Shown here: one piece after another, positions 11,935 through 26,860 of the stretch
How the letters are laid out: every line of letters starts with the position of its first letter
Position numbering within the stretch: position 1 is the first letter of the stretch
NCBI GenBank assembly: GCA_026826555.1
Contig: JAKSZT010038899.1
Coordinates: forward strand, 1,321,414-1,385,413
DNA: 64,000 nucleotides
Source of the DNA: Tolypeutes matacus
Lineage: Eukaryota; Chordata; Mammalia; Cingulata; Chlamyphoridae
Direction: 5' to 3'
Notes under the pieces: model-generated
Seen by the model: only the letters and a program-made list of their open reading frames with translations
Told to the model about the DNA's origin: nothing
The model's database searches: none
Program-made: the position numbers and the translations under genes

Positions 11935-12330
11935 TTATTTCTAAGGAGCTTTAGATTACATAAATGTTACATCAAAATTATGGGGGTGTGTGGCTGTGGC
12001 TCAAATGGTTGGGCATCTATCTGCCATATGGAGGAACCTGGGTTCAGTCCCCGGGACCTCCCGGTAAAAAAAAAAAAAAAAATGGGGTGAAACAAAAGAA
12101 AATAAAAAGAAAAAATATAGGGGATCCCCGTGTACCCCAACACTCACCCTGCCACACTTTTCCCAATAAACATCTATCATTTGAGTGGTACAATTGTTAA
12201 AATTGATGAACACATATTGTAGCACTGCTACTAAGTGTGGTCTATAGTTTACATTATGTTTTACATTTTGCACCACACAATTTTATAGGTTTTTGCAACA
12301 CTGTATAATGACTTGTATATGTCACAGCAA
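11935..12330 (-). mobile_element. Antisense L1 3'-region fragment
   Basis: The text ttagattacataaatgttac at the left, and the block from 12115 (ggggatccccgtgtacccc, ttgatgaacacatattgtag, ggtctatagtttacattatg), match the reverse complement of the L1 3' region also seen antisense at 42310-42560 and 63900-64000. It is split by a SINE at 11980-12082 and lies inside the older plus-strand L1. Confidence 0.7.
11980..12082 (+). mobile_element. tRNA-derived SINE (DAS-like)
   Basis: The head reads gtgtggctgtggctcaaatgg (box A region) and then gggttcagtccc (box B region), followed by a cctcc linker and an A-run of about 17. This is the short monomeric form with a simple poly-A tail. The flanks aaaattatgggg and aaaatatagggg resemble each other and may be a diverged target duplication. 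RNA polymerase III promoter boxes are inferred by pattern. Confidence 0.82.
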
Positions 12331-12429
12331 TATCATACAGCACTATAGTAATGTCTCAAAATAATAGGGGCTGAAGCCCAAGTCTCTAAATGTGTCTAAG
12401 TCTGATTCACTGGGGGTGATGCACTATTT

Positions 12430-12640
12430 TAATAATCTTTCCTTAATTGTAATGAAGCTAGCAACTGTTTAAAAAATAGTACACTTACAAAAAAGTACTA
12501 TCATCAATTGTAAAAATATTCCACACCAATGCAAGGTGTTGGTGATGAGGTGGTGTTTGGGAATCCTTCATTTTATGTATGATTGTTCTGTAAACCCACA
12601 AATCTTTAATGAAAATATTTCTTTTTATTAGAAACGATAA
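12430..12640 (+). mobile_element. L1 3'-UTR remainder
   Basis: Text such as ccacaccaatgcaaggtgtt, gtgtttgggaatccttcat and gattgttctgtaaaccca is typical of a xenarthran-type L1 3' UTR and continues the element interrupted at about 11925. It ends near aatatttctttttatta. Confidence 0.65.
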
Positions 12641-12974
12641 AGTATTTCTGAGAAATAAAAGTATCCAAATGAAAAAAATATTGAGTACCTTGATGAATAG
12701 AGAGATATACCTTTTTCATAGGTCAGAAGTCTTGATTTTATGTCAGTTTACTCAGAATTAATCTATGAATTTAACTGCTCATTGAAAATTGCACTATTTT
12801 TGTAGAGACTGACAAGTTTATTTTAAAATTCATAAAGAACGGCAAGAGAACTAGAATAGATTGTGGCAAGAATTAAATGAGAAAGTGCATATGAGTCAAA
12901 CACTTATATTAAAATAAAATGTTAAATAAATATCATAATTAAAATGTTGCAGCTTAAAATCCTTACAATTTTTG

Positions 12975-13095
12975 TAGGTCAGCACCTCTCATACTTGAAT
13001 GAGCATAACACCCAGGGATCTTTTTAAAATATTGATTCTGTATGAGTATGTCTGGGGTGAGGCCTGAGTCTGTATTTCTAACAATTGAGAATCAA
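12975..13095 (-). mobile_element. MER5-like hAT DNA element, antisense
   Basis: The words cacctctcatacttgaatgagc, agggatctttttaaaatattgattctg, tctggggtgaggcctgag and tatttctaacaattg follow the antisense MER5A pattern (nonautonomous hAT-Charlie). It is degraded and lacks clean ends. Confidence 0.7.
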
Positions 13096-13692
13096 ATGTA
13101 TGTTTTAAAAAAATTAGAAATGAATTCAGCTTTTCTGTGTTTTTATTTTCTGCTTTCCATATTGTACATAATTATTTATTTTAGATTTAAAAAATTAAAT
13201 ATTGTTCTAAGAGAAATAAGTACCAAGTATACCCATTGTCCTAGAGAGGTTAAAACATAGAGAAAACAACCTAAATATCAACTGTCATAAAATTAGTCTC
13301 CAATAATCCATTGCACTTTCAGGCAGGTATCCCTGCACCAGTGTCGAGTTGGCAAGTGTTGCCCATGGAACTGGGAAAAATCATTAAAGCAGAGGAAGAA
13401 GCAGCCCACTTGGATGGTGGGAAGTCATAGGAATGAGCAGAGGCTTCTTGGGACTGTGTCACTGGTGGAGGGCTGTGGTCAAGTCCCAGGCCAGGCCTTT
13501 GTGTTTCTGGGGATAGTGGGACAGTTGGTGGGTGCTCCTGAAGCTGGTGTTGCCTAGCAACCCCTCACTGTCCTGAGTGTTTAGATTCAGACTAGTTCAG
13601 TCAAAGCAGCAGTTCAGGGCACTTGGTGGGATCTTCTGAGCACATTGGACACTTTTTTCAGAGTGGGCCATGTAGTTCTTTGACCCACAGCG

Positions 13693-16415
13693 CTGTCATC
13701 CTGGCTTGGTGACCTCGGTTCTGGCTTGGGCAAATCTCTCAGTCAAGTGAGGGGCAGCCTGGCTTCCCTCACTGGACAAATGTCAAACTTTCCAAAGGGT
13801 AAGCTGGTGGAGGACATGGAGGATGTGGAAGCAGCATTACCTAACTCTAGGAGACAGGAAATTGAAGCCATTCATTCAATCTTAAGAGATGAGAGACTTA
13901 AATATTGTACAGACCAAGAAGAGAAGCTTGAAGCATCAGTGCTTAAAGTAAAGCAGCAATCTACAAGTTACCAAAATCAATTACAGCAGAAAGAGGTAGA
14001 GATCAGCCACCTTAAAGCAGGACACAGGGCACTACAGGATCAGGTGCAGAAGCTGTAGTCAACCACTCAGCCAGTCTACTCAGGAGATGGTGGTATATCA
14101 GCAACCACTGCATCACCTTTATTCAGTTATGGTATGAGTCTTCATGCTTCAGCTTTCCACAGTGATGACATGGACTTTGGTGACATTGTTTGGTCACAAC
14201 AAGAAATAAACAGACTGTCAAATGAAGTTTCAAGACTTGAGTCTGAATTTGGCTATTGGAGGCATATTGCTCAGACACAAGGAACAAATAGTTCTGATCA
14301 AAGTGAAATCTGAAAATGGCAAAATACTATCAAGGAGCTTAAATAGAACCTTACTCAGGAAATTGATGACCATTAACATGAAATTTCAGTATTGCAAAAT
14401 GCACATCAAGAGAAATTGACAGAAATAAGTCATCAGCATGGAGAGGAAATAAGCAACTATGCAGAATAAACTGAATAACTTAAAATTTTGTTAAAACAAG
14501 GTAGTGCAGGGATTGGAGTAACTCAGCACTCTAAAATTCATGAGATACAAAAACCTATTCAAGTTCTACTAACTGAAGAAATACAGGGTATATAAAAATT
14601 GAAGAACTGGAGGATAGAGTAAATGACAGAAATTAAAAATTATTTTCTGCAGAAAATGAAAGAGATGTTTTGTGGAGGCAACAAGAATTGCTAAATCTGA
14701 GAAAGACACAGATCATTGAAGAATGGGAGAGATTCAAACTGGAATGTAGTTTATTACAACCTTATGTCATGAAGCAAAGTGACACTGTAACAGAAAAGGA
14801 AAGAATTCTTCTGTGCTTATCAATGGAAGAAGTGTTCAGACTACAACAAGCACTAACCAATTCTGAAAATGAAATGAGACTGAGTAGTTTAAACCACAAT
14901 AACAGCCTCACTGAAGAAAATTTGAAACTTAAAAAGCATATCCAACCTTTAGAAAAAGAGAAATCATTACTGGGTCAAGAAAAGGAAGAACTTCAAATAT
15001 CACTTTTAAAATTGAACAAGGAATTTGAAGTTGTTAAAAGTACAGCTACAAGAGGTATGCATTTGGATTCAGAATTAAATGATTTGAGAGTTACTTTGGA
15101 AGCAATGGAACAAGAACTCAATCAGAGCATTGCTGAAAAGGAAATACTGGTAACCAAGTTTGAAGATTTGGAAAAGCAGAAACAAGAAACTATGAAGCAC
15201 ATTATTTTAATGAAATACCAACTATCATAAAAACAAACTGAAGGAGATAGAATCATCAGTAAATTAAAACAAGATTTGGATAATGGGAAAATGAAAGTTT
15301 CTCAACTTGAAGATGATAAAATGAACATTATTAAAGAATTAGATGTACAGAATGAAAAGTTAATTCAAAGTAAACTGGTCCTTCATAATATGCATTTAAC
15401 CCAGCAGAAGGTTGAGGATAAATTGGGAGATTTAGTAAATCAGCTAAACAAATCACAAAACAATAATTTAAATATTCAGAAGGAGAATGATCAACTAAAG
15501 GAACTTATTACACAAAATGAGAGGGAGTTTTCAAGAGTCAAGAATGAGTTAACTCAGTCTCTTAAGCAAAACCACAACAGTAATTTTAAGGATGATTTAC
15601 TTAAAGGGAAACTGAAATTAGAAACTTAAAGCAAAATCTTTGAGAAATGGAACTGCTCAATGAAAATTTTAAGAAACTTGCTTTTGACATTAAAATGGAA
15701 AATGAAAAGTTGGTCTTAGCACATGAAGATGTAAGACATCAGCTGGAAGAATTTATTGCTGGTAACAATCAGATTTCTCCAGTGAAAAATGCCATTGTGG
15801 AGGCTTTCATAATGGAAAAAGGACAGATAGAAGCAGAATTGTGTCAGGCTGAAAAGAGGCTGTTTGAAGAAGCAAACAAGAATGAGCAAACCTTTGGAGA
15901 ACATGCACCCTGACTAGCTTGGCATTACAGCTGGAACATGAGCATTTAATTAAACTCAGTCAAGAGAAGGACTTTGAAATATCCAAACTCAAAAGGAATA
16001 TTGAGTAAATGGATCAGATCATGAAATAACTAAAGAAAGTTTATCATCTAGTTTAGAAGAGCAGAAGCAATTAGCCCAACTTATAAAAGAGAAAGAAATT
16101 TTTATTGAAAAACTTAAAGCAAGAAGTTCAAAGCTTGAGGAGGAATCAGATAAATGTATTCAGGCCTTAAGGAAAAATGACATTTTGCAACAAACCCTAG
16201 AGGAAAAAGACAGAAATCTTGCATCCATGAAACAAGAAAACAATCATCTGAAAGAAGAACTCGAAAGACTCAGGAAACAGCAGAATCAAGCTACACCTGT
16301 GGCTGAGACCAAAACTCTAGCTATTACTATAATACTGGAATCTGAGGTATCACAACTGAATGTAATAAAGGATAATCTTGAAGAGGAAAGAAAACATCCT
16401 CAAAAGACAATTGAA
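13693..16415 (+). pseudogene. TRIP11: TRIP11 retrocopy, block 1 (N-terminus and first half of coil)
   Basis: The N-terminal amphipathic segment reads [14 protein letters not shown], the lipid-packing-sensor part of GMAP-210, starting at CTG 13693 where ATG is expected. Coil segments appear in shifting frames: to 14055, 14670-15230 ([19 protein letters not shown]), 15276-15629, 15647-15913 and 16185-16415. The breaks include a CAG-to-TAG change at 14056 and several 1-nt indels. The block stops in the middle of the coil, where the L1 target duplication aaaagacaattgaa (16402-16415) begins the insertion. Confidence 0.95.
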
Positions 16416-17410
16416 CTATACTCTATCACTTTACCATAGAATATGTACTTATGGGTGATGGCTCACAACCTACTTTCTCTTTGTCTCCCTTGTTAACCTA
16501 TCTTTCAGACACTGGCACTCAGAGACTGCTCCCTTTCCTCAATTCAAATCAGTGAGGTCATATATTGTTCATCCTTCAATTCCTGGCTTGCTTCACTTAA
16601 CCTAAGGTCTTCAAGATTCATCCATCTTATTCCATGTGTTAGCACTTTATTCCTTCTAACAGCTGAGTAATATTCCATTGTATGTATGTACCACATTTTG
16701 CTTATCTATTCACCTGTTGATGGACAGCAGGGCTGATTCCAACTTTTGGCAATTGTGAATAATTTCGCTATGAATATTGCTGTGCATATATCTGTTCGTG
16801 CCTTGGGTAGTGATGTTACTGGGTTTGGTGGTGCAGGGTTTACAGGTGAGTAGATTAGGAAGGGCAGGTCAGAATACCCAGGGCATTTAACTATGAATCT
16901 TGTCATCTCATGAGTCAAGACAGGGGAGTGTCATATGTCCCAGGGGGATGGGAAGTAAGGGACAGAAAAGATCAAACGGGGTATTTAGTGGTCATGGGGA
17001 ATGTTTTTCATTATCTTACAGTAATGGACACAGGACATGGTAAATATCATCAAAAATTATTAAACTGCACCGACTAAATTGTCAACAATACGGTAAACGA
17101 TTACAATGTTTAGTAGGTATGTTTCACTATCTGTATAACAGTTATAAAATGCTACCATCCACACACACACAAAGGGTTTTAATATGGCATAGGGAAGTGG
17201 AAGGGAGATTCGGTATGTGGGAATCTCTAGTATTCTGTGTGTGACTTTGCTGTGATGTAAAACTTCTTTGAAAATTAAATTGTTATAACCCAGGAGATCG
17301 ACCACACTCAGACTTAACCACTTTTATGAAGTTTATTGAGCTAAGCCCGCGGGCGTCTGCAGCACCTCTCATGCAGGAGAGAACTGCAGCCCCCAGGTTT
17401 TAAAATGGCT

Positions 17411-17420
17411 CCTTTTTATA
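17411..17420 (-). promoter_or_regulatory. TATA box of solo LTR
   Basis: The minus strand reads TATAAAAAGG, preceded by a C-rich stretch. It lies upstream of the LTR polyadenylation signal at 17332-17337, as in a retroviral U3/R. Confidence 0.75.
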
Positions 17421-17535
17421 GGGGGTTGCTGTCGCAGTTTGCAAGCAAGCAGGATAAACAGAAGCGGATTTTGGCAGTTAGCTAGCATTTGCACAGAATG
17501 CCCTGATAGCCTGGGTCACAGCTGCAGGGTTGAGA

Positions 17536-17612
17536 TGTCCTTGCAGGATTGTTCAAAGGAGGGGAGGTTGTATGCTTGTCTGTCCTTGCGAGATTGTTCA
17601 AGGGAGGGGAGG
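17536..17612 (-). repeat. 45-bp direct repeat in LTR U3
   Basis: Two nearly identical copies, tgtccttgcaggattgttca (17536) and tgtccttgcgagattgttca (17581), each followed by a ggaggggag motif, lie head to tail with a 45-bp period. Tandem repeats in U3 are typical enhancer repeats of gammaretroviral LTRs; enhancer function here is inferred. Confidence 0.75.
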
Positions 17613-19683
17613 GTGTGCTTTTCAGATAAGACACTTAGGAGACAGTGGGAAACTTTTCTTTTCTACATTACTTTGGTTGCCATGAAGGCCTATGGGTAGG
17701 CTAATTTAGGGTTCAACAAAATGAAAATTTGGGAGACACTGGGGAATGAGAGGGGAAAGGTGTCACGGTACATACTGGACATCTGATAAGGCAGTGATAA
17801 AAGAAAAAAAAATTTTAATATTTTTTTTTTGTTTTTTCCCATTTTTTTGAATGAACCAATCTGTTAATTACATATATATTTTTTGAGTTTCCTTGTATTT
17901 TATCTCTTGCATTTAGGCTTATCATTATTATTTCATTTTCCTATTAATTGTATTTGGTTATTATATGGGCTTCATCTTCAAGGAAGGTTTAGATCACAGA
18001 AGGGTTACAATGAGGGCTGCAGATGATCACTGGTGGAGGGTGTCTGGGGTAGGGGATTCATAGAAGTAAGTTCTTCTGAATATACATGAAAGATATATAA
18101 AATTGTTCAAATGAACAAGGGATGGGACAGGGTCATGGTGGGTAGACACTCAATAAATGAGGGAATACTGAATTCCCAACCTGGAGGGCTCTGCCACATT
18201 CTCCAAGGGAGCAGCAACAGTACCCTGAGTGCAGGGGCAGTGTCTGGCAAAAGAGGATGGGTTTTTGTTATTGATAACTGGCCTTATGAGTCTTTGCTCT
18301 TTTAACTGAAACTTGGCCTACTGTTATGGGGTGCCTAATGGTTGCCACCTGAGAGCCTCCTTGTTGCTTAAATGTGGCCTCTCTCTAAGCCAAATTCAGC
18401 ATATGAATGCATTACCCCCCCACCGTGGGACATGACTCCCAGGGATGAGCCTCCTTGGCAATGAGGGATTAATACCAAGTGCCAACTGGCAACATGACTG
18501 GAAAAAGACCTTGAATAAAAGTGGGAAAAAGTAAAGACAAATGAGTTCATGTGGCTAAGAGACTTCAAAGAGAGTAGGAAGGTCTTCCCAGAGGTAATGC
18601 TTATGCATACCTCAGTATGATATCATAGAACATCAAAATGGATATCATTCCACACAGAGGGGCTCCTGAGGGCTCTGGAGACACCCGGGTCCTATATAAG
18701 GGGGGATAGCCCCAGAGATTGATGCCTTATCTGTGGGCTCTACTTTGGAATCTGTGCTCCTGAGAGTGACAGAGTTGGACTCAAATAAGTCCTTCTTGCA
18801 TATGGTCCATTTGTCCCTTCTATTCAAACCTATATGTGAGGCTGGAGTTTGTAGGTATTCTTCCAGAGGCTGGAGACTCTGGCCTGCCTATGTGCCAGCT
18901 GTGCCTGGAATCTCAGTCAAGCTGCAACTCCTACTCTACAGCTCAATGGACTCATCCAAGTCACCTGATGAGGAGACAATGATGGAGAACGGCCTTCCCA
19001 GGGAATGGAAAGAGTCTGCAGCTGAAGGCAGGATAACCCTATCCACCATATCCATGGAATATAAGCTCACTCTCACTTGGAGGTGGAGTGGACATCACCA
19101 TCCCAGACTCCTCAGGATAGGGGCAAGAGCTATGGACTAGAGTGGACTTAATGGTATTCTGCTGTAAACATAATGTGATTCAAGCAATGGAAGAAATTAT
19201 AACAGTGAGGTGGAGCCAGTGGCCACTAGATGCTTTTGGGGCAAAGAGGGGAACCACAGTTGAAATACAGGGGCTTTTTCAGGACTTGGAGGTAGCCCTG
19301 AGTGATGTTTTGGCGATGGATATAGTCCATTTTACATCAGCATATACCATGCAGAACTGTGTGAGAGAGAGTGTGGTCTACAATGTGAACTGTGGACTAT
19401 GTTTAGTGGCAAAACCCCAGGATGTGTATATCCATTGCAGGTGATGTGCCACACTAATGAAAGATGTTTATGTGGGATGTTGTGGGAGATGTGGGAGGTG
19501 GAGAACATGGGAATCCCTGTGGTTTTTGTGTGGCATTTGTGTTATCTAACTGTCTTTTAAAATATATATATAAAAATGAAATTTATGTAAGCAAATTCAC
19601 ATATATGCATATATATTTATATATCATTTTACAAATATTGGTTTCTATTGTGAAAAATTTGATTTTTACCCACAATTTTTAAA

Positions 19684-22874
<3,191 letters not shown>

Positions 22875-23687
22875 TTTTTCTTTTCTTTTTTTTTATTATG
22901 GGTAAAAATCAAAATTCTCACAATACATACAAACATTTGCAAAATGATATATAAATATATATGCATATAAGTGTATTTGCTTACAAAAATGTTGTTTATA
23001 TATATATATATATACATATATTTTAAGAGGTGCTTAGATTACCCAAAATATTACACGGAACCCACTGGGATTCCCATGTTGCCCACCTCCCACACTTCCC
23101 ATCACATCCCACCCAAACATCTCCTAAGTGTATTTGATTATTTTATGGACTAAATGTTCATGGAGGATTTGGATCACAGAAGGCTTACAATGGGTACTGC
23201 GGGGGATTATTGGGGGGGGTGTCTGGGGGGGTTTCGTGGGGATTGGTTCATACGAATATACATGAAAGATACAAAATCTTTCAAAGGATCAGGGGATGGG
23301 GTATGGTCACGATGGGTGGATAATCACACAATGAGGGAATCTGAATTCCTAGCCTGGAGAGCTCTGCCACAGTCTCCAAGGGAACAACAATAGTCCTCTG
23401 AGTTTAGGGACAGTGCCTGTCAAAATAGGATGACCCACTGATGTTGTTTTGTTGTTGTTGTTGTTGTTGTTTTGCTTTTTATTGATGACTACCCTTGTGA
23501 GTCTTTGCTCTTGTAAATGAGACTTAGCCTGCAGTTGTGGGGTGCCTAAGGGTTGCCACCTGAGAGCCTCCTTGTTGCTCAAATGTGGCCTCTCTCTAAG
23601 CCAAACTCAGCATATGATTGCATTACCTTCCCCCCAACATGGGACATGACTCCCGGGGATGAGCCTCCCTGGCAACGAGGGATTAAT
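22875..23687 (-). mobile_element. Second 5'-inverted L1, in the TRIP11 3' UTR
   Basis: From the left, a T-rich tail (22868-22893) starts the antisense L1 3' end (matching 8500 back to about 8250). At about 23124/23125 the sequence flips to forward L1 (matching 6612-7170). The 15-bp duplication acaatatagcatttt lies at 22860-22874 and 23688-23702. The element is therefore inserted on the minus strand with its 5' part inverted. About 1.1 kb of L1 between the two parts is missing. Confidence 0.92.
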
Positions 23688-23702
23688 ACAATATAGCATT
23701 TT

Positions 23703-23975
23703 AAAACAGGCAAACCAACCTTCAACATTATCTGAATCTATTTTATCACAAGGTGGCCTTTTGGAAGATGTTGTGTATTTGTTTGTAGTTGTACTTTCTG
23801 TAAATTTAATAAAAATATCCTTAACACTTTTAGAATTTGCAATTGTCATAGGAAAAGTGTTTTCTATATAATATGCTTTTTAAATCCTCTGATTTGGCAC
23901 AATTTAAACTAAAAATATTTATCTTTTATCTTAATTTACAAAAAGAAAATAAAGAAATGCAAATAGCCACTTACC
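23703..23975 (+). pseudogene. TRIP11: TRIP11 retrocopy, block 3 (3' UTR)
   Basis: This continues the TRIP11 3' UTR that stopped at 22874. It contains tctgtaaatttaataaaaat near 23799 and a second AATAAA near 23946 followed by purine-rich sequence. The right boundary is estimated, because no clean poly-A tail is left. Confidence 0.75.
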
Positions 23976-23999
23976 AGTTCATTTCCTTATCTGATTTTA

Positions 24000-24240
24000 T
24001 AAGAGAGAAGCCCTATGCCTAATTTCCCACAGCTGAGCTCCAAGAGATGGTAGCTTCTGGAGGGGAAGGCAGGGATCTTGGCTGAGTAGGCAGCCACCTT
24101 CACCATGTGGCAAGACCTGAGGATCCCCAGTAGCTGACATTGGTGAGAAAGCATCTCTGGTGGTGCACTGATTTGGACATTTCACAGCCTCTGAACTGTA
24201 AGCTTTCATGCCAAATAAATCTCTATTATGATTTACTCAG
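24000..24240 (+). repeat. Possible old dispersed repeat with an AATAAA-type end
   Basis: The end (gaactgtaagctttcatgcc, then aaataaat) resembles the end of the LTR-like family at 48046-48625 (ggtaactgtaagcttctacc, then ccaaataaat). The body is only loosely similar. It could be a diverged relative or an unrelated mammalian repeat. No target duplication was found. Confidence 0.4.
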
Positions 24241-25366
24241 TTTAACTAAATATATCAGGAAGAATTCCTGAGTATTTTATGCATTTACCCACTGCAAGAC
24301 AAGGGTGATGACATCCAAGCTACAGGCCAGGGAGGATAGATGGGGAGAGTGTGATGGTAAGGAGGGGTTACTTGCAGAGTTGAGAGTTTCCTCTTCTAGG
24401 ATCACTCCACATCACCTCTTTCACTGATTGATATATATTCAGTAACTTGATAGAAGCCCATGAAAGAGGCTGTAAGAATCTGCTTCTGAAACTGCTCCTT
24501 CCAGAATTAGCACGGGGATTCTCATACCCATGATACTTCCTCTTTCCTGAGTCTGCCCTCCTCTTCTCCTATCACACTGGAACCCATCCCAATGACTCCA
24601 TTGCCACTGCCACCACTCTCTCCATCAAGACACCTTCTGCTTTGGCTCCAGGGAGTCATGACGGTCTGTTGACATCATCTCCCTTATCTGCTCATCAACA
24701 CTTCCACAGCCTCTCAGTCCCCTTCCCCCATTCCATGTACCACTCCCTGGAAGTCCACCCATGGTCATCTCACCCATTTCCCCATATCTAGAAAATCCAT
24801 TCCCAGAGCCCATAGTTAACACCCTAGAACCTGCTTTATAAATTGGCTTTATGGCTCAAACTGTTCCTCTGTCTCCACCTCAACTGCTTGTGGGAAAACT
24901 ATACCTGATTCAGGAGGTTCAGTTCACCCAACTTCATAGCCTCTAAGAGCTTCCTGCCTTATACAATGATACTCACATGCAAAATGATGGGTCTGACATA
25001 TTTAAACTACTCCATTCCTTCCCTTCACTGCATCAAATGTGTTTCTCTCATTAATATTTTTATTGTTTATGTTAGTAGTAATATCAAGTGATGAAAACAT
25101 TAAAATAAATTATATTTTACCATGGAGTAATATCACTGATCTACAATGACAAATTAATCTGAATATTTTGGAATTTCTGGTTAGTATTTATCTATATCTC
25201 TTCTGATCACATTTTATATGTATACACAAAGAGATAAAGAGGTAGAGAATGAGTTCCAGGGTCCAGTATCTGTGCATCTACAGGTATTCAGACAAAGTGA
25301 GTTCCTCTCTCTTGGGAAATGCTGAAATCATGTAAACAACTGCGGCACAAAGTGCTTCATCAATAT
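24240..25366. other. No feature seen
   Basis: The DNA is mixed, C-rich at about 24540-24800 and AT-rich after 25020. I see no exon with convincing splice sites, no RNA gene and no recognisable repeat. Confidence 0.5.
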
Positions 25367-25375
25367 TCATATGTA

Positions 25376-25814
25376 GGAAGAGGATGTGGCTCAAGTGATT
25401 GTGCTTCCATCTACCATATAGAGCATCCAGGGTTTGAATCCCAGTGCCTCCTGGGGAAAAACAGGCTGATCTGTGTGGTGAGCTTGCCAGAGTGGAAAGC
25501 TGGGCCATGTGGAGTCCTGGCCCATGCAGGAGAGCTGACCCATACAGGGGTGCTGGCCCAAGCAGGAGAGCTGGTGCAGCAAGAGGACACAACAAAAAGA
25601 GACACAGAAGAGAGACAATAAGAGATGCAGGATACCAGGGAGCTGAGGTGGCACAAGAGATTGAGTGCCTCTCTCTATCCCAGAAGGCCCCAGGATTAGT
25701 TCCTAGTGCTGCCTAAAGAGAAGACAAGCAGACACAGAAGAACACAGAGATAGCAGACAGTGAGCACAGAACAACAGGGGTTGGGACAAATAAACAAATA
25801 AATCTTTAAAAAAG
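25376..25814 (+). mobile_element. Dimeric tRNA-derived SINE (DAS-like)
   Basis: Two tRNA-like heads lie in tandem. The first (25378 on) has gaggatgtggctcaagtg and gggtttgaatccc. The second (about 25644 on) has gctgaggtggcacaagag and ccaggattagttcc. Each is followed by a cctcc- or gctgcc-type linker and an A-rich spacer with gacacagaaga words. A short internal repeat (ggcccatgcaggagagctg and variants) lies in the first half. The end is aataaacaaataaatcttta. The 9-bp duplication tcatatgta at 25367-25375 and 25815-25823 bounds the element and shows the dimer moved as one unit. Confidence 0.88.
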
Positions 25815-26769
25815 TCATATGTACTCTATGGGATGGTGAAAAGCTGAGTGCCCCTACCAAGAAAATCTTACCCAAGAAAACACACTCTAGTCACAACAGG
25901 TATGTGAGAAAAAAGGTCAAGTTCTTGGGCAGCCAGGTCTGGCACTGCAGAGTCATCTGACATCCTCACTCATCATCCTGGATGAGCAGAGCCAATAGCC
26001 AAGTGCCTCCCATGTCCAAAGGCTGCTGTGCTGGCTGCTAAGTTTGTCACCTGCAAGTCATTGAAGGGTGTCCTCCAGGTCCATTACTGCTTCTTCAGTG
26101 GATGTGGAAAAGCAGTTTCATGATCAGTCAAGTCCAGAAAAGGAGACACTGCTCCAACTTAGGAGAAGCAGCCCTGAGGAGCTGTGACCCTCCCTTCTTC
26201 CTCCTCCCCATTCCTGATCCCTTGCTCACACCACAGAGCACCCATGGATGACCACAGGCTCAGACAGAGACAAGGCCCCAAGGAAGGAAGCTGGCCCCCA
26301 GTCTATCTAAAAGATCAACAAGGAACCTGAAGTTGTCCAAACAAAACCAAGAAATGAAGTAAGAATGGTGGAGACCAGAGAGAGCAGGTGAGACCCAGGA
26401 CAGAGCAGAGAGAGGCCCCAAACCACCCAGCAAGATGGTCCTTCTCCAGCTGGTGACATTCAGGGTTGCCTGCTCACACTGTGTCCATTTTGCCATGTGC
26501 TGGGGATGCCACAACCATGTAGACAGAAGAAAGGCAGTCTCCTTCTCCCACCTCTTGGGGGGGGGACCCTTATGAGGAACCCAAGGAGCCCCAACTTGCT
26601 GAGCTGCTATGGGATTTTGTTATAAATAAACTCAACCTGGATGCTTCACTGTGCCCCCATTGAGAGGGGAGACTCCATGGCAATCATTGTTCATTGGCAA
26701 TTTTTCTCAGAGGCCCCAAGTAAGTGGAGGGACAAAGAGCAAATCTTCACAGCCATCTTATGAGATCTG

Positions 26770-26860
26770 AAAGACACAGTCCCTATGTACAGAGGGAAAG
26801 CTGAGGCCAAGTGATCTGAGGTTGAAAGCCAGTAAGTGATGACCTTTGGTGAATGGCAAG
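26770..26860 (+). mobile_element. MIR SINE relic
   Basis: The text tgtacagagggaaagctgagg, ccaagtgatctgaggt and agccagtaagtgatg follows the MIR core pattern (mammal-wide, tRNA-derived). It is short and diverged. Confidence 0.6.

Larger units (their letters stand above)
17281..17718 (-). mobile_element. Solo retroviral LTR (ERV class I type)
   Basis: The 438-bp element begins TGTT and ends AACA on the plus strand and is flanked by the 4-bp duplication AAAT (17277-17280 and 17719-17722). The uninterrupted L1 near 6270 reads straight across this point. On the minus strand it has a TATA box (TATAAAAAGG, 17411-17420) and, about 75 bp downstream, AATAAA (17332-17337). Order and spacing fit U3-R-U5. 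A 4-bp duplication is typical of gammaretrovirus-like ERVs. No internal retroviral sequence remains, so it is a recombined solo LTR. Confidence 0.9.
16416..19683 (+). mobile_element. 5'-inverted L1 inside the TRIP11 retrocopy
   Basis: The left part, 16416 to about 16807, is the reverse complement of the L1 ORF2 end (matching 5395-5778 of the first L1, including the antisense of IAKSWNQP and HTMEYYS). From about 16808 the sequence runs forward as the long L1 3' region (matching about 5812-8495) to a short A-run. The 14-bp target duplication aaaagacaattgaa lies at 16402-16415 and 19684-19697. An inverted 5' part joined to a forward 3' part is the signature of twin priming. About 33 bp of L1 are lost at the inversion joint. 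A solo LTR (17281-17718) is inserted in the forward part. Confidence 0.93.

Noticed and set aside
25278..25656. Overlapping ORFs of 81-105 codons on both strands
   Set aside because: They run across a SINE and are explained by its internal short repeats.
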